DNA of 22,628 nt from CAZAQS01 sp964486825 (GTDB lineage Bacteria > Chloroflexota > Anaerolineae > Anaerolineales > UBA4823): positions 1-22,628 of the forward strand of contig CAZAQS010000053.1 of the NCBI GenBank assembly GCA_964486825.1, given 5' to 3'. Of the stretch, positions 21,807 through 22,628 are shown piece by piece (position 1 is the first letter of the stretch; every line of letters starts with the position of its first letter). The notes under the pieces are model-generated. The model was not told the origin of the DNA and did not search any database. It saw nothing but the letters and a program-made list of their open reading frames with translations. The translations under genes and the position numbers were made by a program.

Positions 21807-22628
21807 TCGAGAGCCGGAAAAAATCACGTGGTCGAATGACCATAAAAATCATTGGAACGACGGTGGCTTTAGCCCTGGTGGTTTACCTCCTATGGCGGCA
21901 GGGGTGGAGTGAAATCTCTACAGTGGTGAGCCAGATATCCTTTGGCATATTTACGCTGACTTTTGTGATGACATTGATGTCAAGAACAGCTATCGGTTGG
22001 CGATGGCATATCCTTCTGCGATCGGCGGGAATAAAGATCTCGCCTTTGAGAAGCATCAGCCTGACATATGCAGGTTTGTTCGCCTCCAATTTTTTGCCTA
22101 CTACGATTGGTGGGGACGTGGTCCGGCTGGCAGGCGTGCTCAGGTTGAACCTGGATCGCCCTGTGTGCGTGGCTTCTCTGATCGTCGATCGCCTGGTTGG
22201 GATGGCTGGTATGGCTTTAGCCATTCCATTCATCCTGCCAGGCTTGCCCGAGGGCTTATTCCTCACAGCAAACTCCCCGCTTCTGGCAGGAGCGCCATTA
22301 CTGGGTAAACTGGATGCACCCGCGGGAAGTAAAGCGAAAAAAATCCTCGAAAAAGGCGTCAGGCTACTCAAGCGTCTATTGGAAGCCCTGTCTTTTTGGG
22401 TCAAGCATCCTCAATCCCTGTTCGTATCCCTGCTGATGTCGTGGACGCATATGTTGCTGCTTTTCGGGACCTTGTGGCTCCTGCTGCGAGTGATGGGGGA
22501 GCCGGCTTCCTTCTGGCTGATTGCCGGGATGTGGGCATTAACGTATTTTGTTACTTTGCTGCCAATTTCCATTAATGGACTGGGCGTTCAGGAGCTGTCC
22601 ATGACCTTCTTCTTCACCCAGGTCGGCG
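21803..22628 (+). CDS. AglD/UPF0104-type flippase-like integral membrane protein (partial, cut by window end)
   Basis: The frame is open for 275 codons from ATG 21803 to the window edge. The ATG overlaps the preceding stop (ATGA, 21803-21806). A basic start (MIESRKKSRGRMTIK) precedes the first TM helix (IIGTTVALALVVYLLW). Later segments fit the lysylphosphatidylglycerol synthase transmembrane/UPF0104 family: RTAIGWRWHILLRSAGI, NFLPTTIGGDVVRL (~94-107), ASLIVDRLVGMAGMAL (~121-136) and LPISINGLGVQELSM near the cut end. Members include AglD-like proteins encoded beside polyprenyl-phosphate glycosyltransferases, proposed to act in lipid-linked sugar handling. Without the C-terminus, a fused MprF-type synthetase domain cannot be excluded, but the context favours the glycan role. 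About 40-70 residues are probably missing if it is a simple family member. Confidence 0.8.
   Translation, partial: MIESRKKSRGRMTIKIIGTTVALALVVYLLWRQGWSEISTVVSQISFGIFTLTFVMTLMSRTAIGWRWHILLRSAGIKISPLRSISLTYAGLFASNFLPTTIGGDVVRLAGVLRLNLDRPVCVASLIVDRLVGMAGMALAIPFILPGLPEGLFLTANSPLLAGAPLLGKLDAPAGSKAKKILEKGVRLLKRLLEALSFWVKHPQSLFVSLLMSWTHMLLLFGTLWLLLRVMGEPASFWLIAGMWALTYFVTLLPISINGLGVQELSMTFFFTQVG

Noticed and set aside
1..22628. CRISPR arrays, tRNA/rRNA genes, prophage or integrase genes
   Set aside because: No regularly spaced repeats, no tRNA-like or rRNA-like sequence, and no recombinase or phage structural motifs were seen on either strand.

Overview
This window looks like a draft or metagenome-assembled contig from a Chloroflexota bacterium, probably an Anaerolineae-type lineage. 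I infer this from gene content and style, not from a marker gene. The signs are a SARP/BTAD regulator with an unusual architecture, GT2-DUF2304-membrane glycosyltransferase modules, a 4Fe-4S type-4 uracil-DNA glycosylase, moderate GC, frequent GTG/TTG starts and apparently leaderless housekeeping genes. A run of ten Ns at 6063-6072 marks a scaffold join.

Layout. Bases 1-193 hold a start-less membrane-protein fragment (minus). At 281-1870 there is a secreted, C-terminally anchored lipase-like alpha/beta hydrolase (plus), convergent with the most unusual gene of the window at 1948-4089 (minus). That gene encodes a cytoplasmic SARP-type DNA-binding and BTAD module, one transmembrane helix and a complete extracellular ABC-type solute-binding domain, which suggests a one-protein transmembrane nutrient sensor. 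It is divergent from a secreted SnoaL/NTF2-like protein (4273-4710), and the AT-rich divergent region carries overlapping promoter candidates and repeats. Next come a C-terminally truncated VOC protein, a small membrane protein, the gap, and a minus-strand operon running 9102 to 6193. That operon encodes a DnaJ-type zinc-finger protein, a GT2, a DUF2304 protein and a GT-C-like membrane protein, and ends at a good intrinsic terminator. A further small membrane protein lies at 9209-9433.

From 9648 everything is on the plus strand. A housekeeping block comes first: pcrA/uvrD helicase, tsaE, tsaB, rimI-like acetyltransferase and type-4 UDG. The helicase and tsaE each have a -10 element about ten bases from the start codon, which suggests leaderless transcripts. 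The UDG ends in a probable sliding-clamp-binding motif.

From 14506 to the right edge lies a tightly packed surface-polysaccharide cluster: UDP-sugar 6-dehydrogenase, UDP-uronate 4-epimerase-like protein, Wzx-type flippase, GT4 glycosyltransferase, GT-C-like membrane glycosyltransferase, GT2 polyprenyl-phosphate glycosyltransferase and an AglD/UPF0104-type membrane protein cut by the window end. Most junctions overlap or are under 11 bases, so the genes are probably co-expressed. The likely product is a uronic-acid-containing glycan built on a lipid carrier; its structure cannot be read from this sequence.
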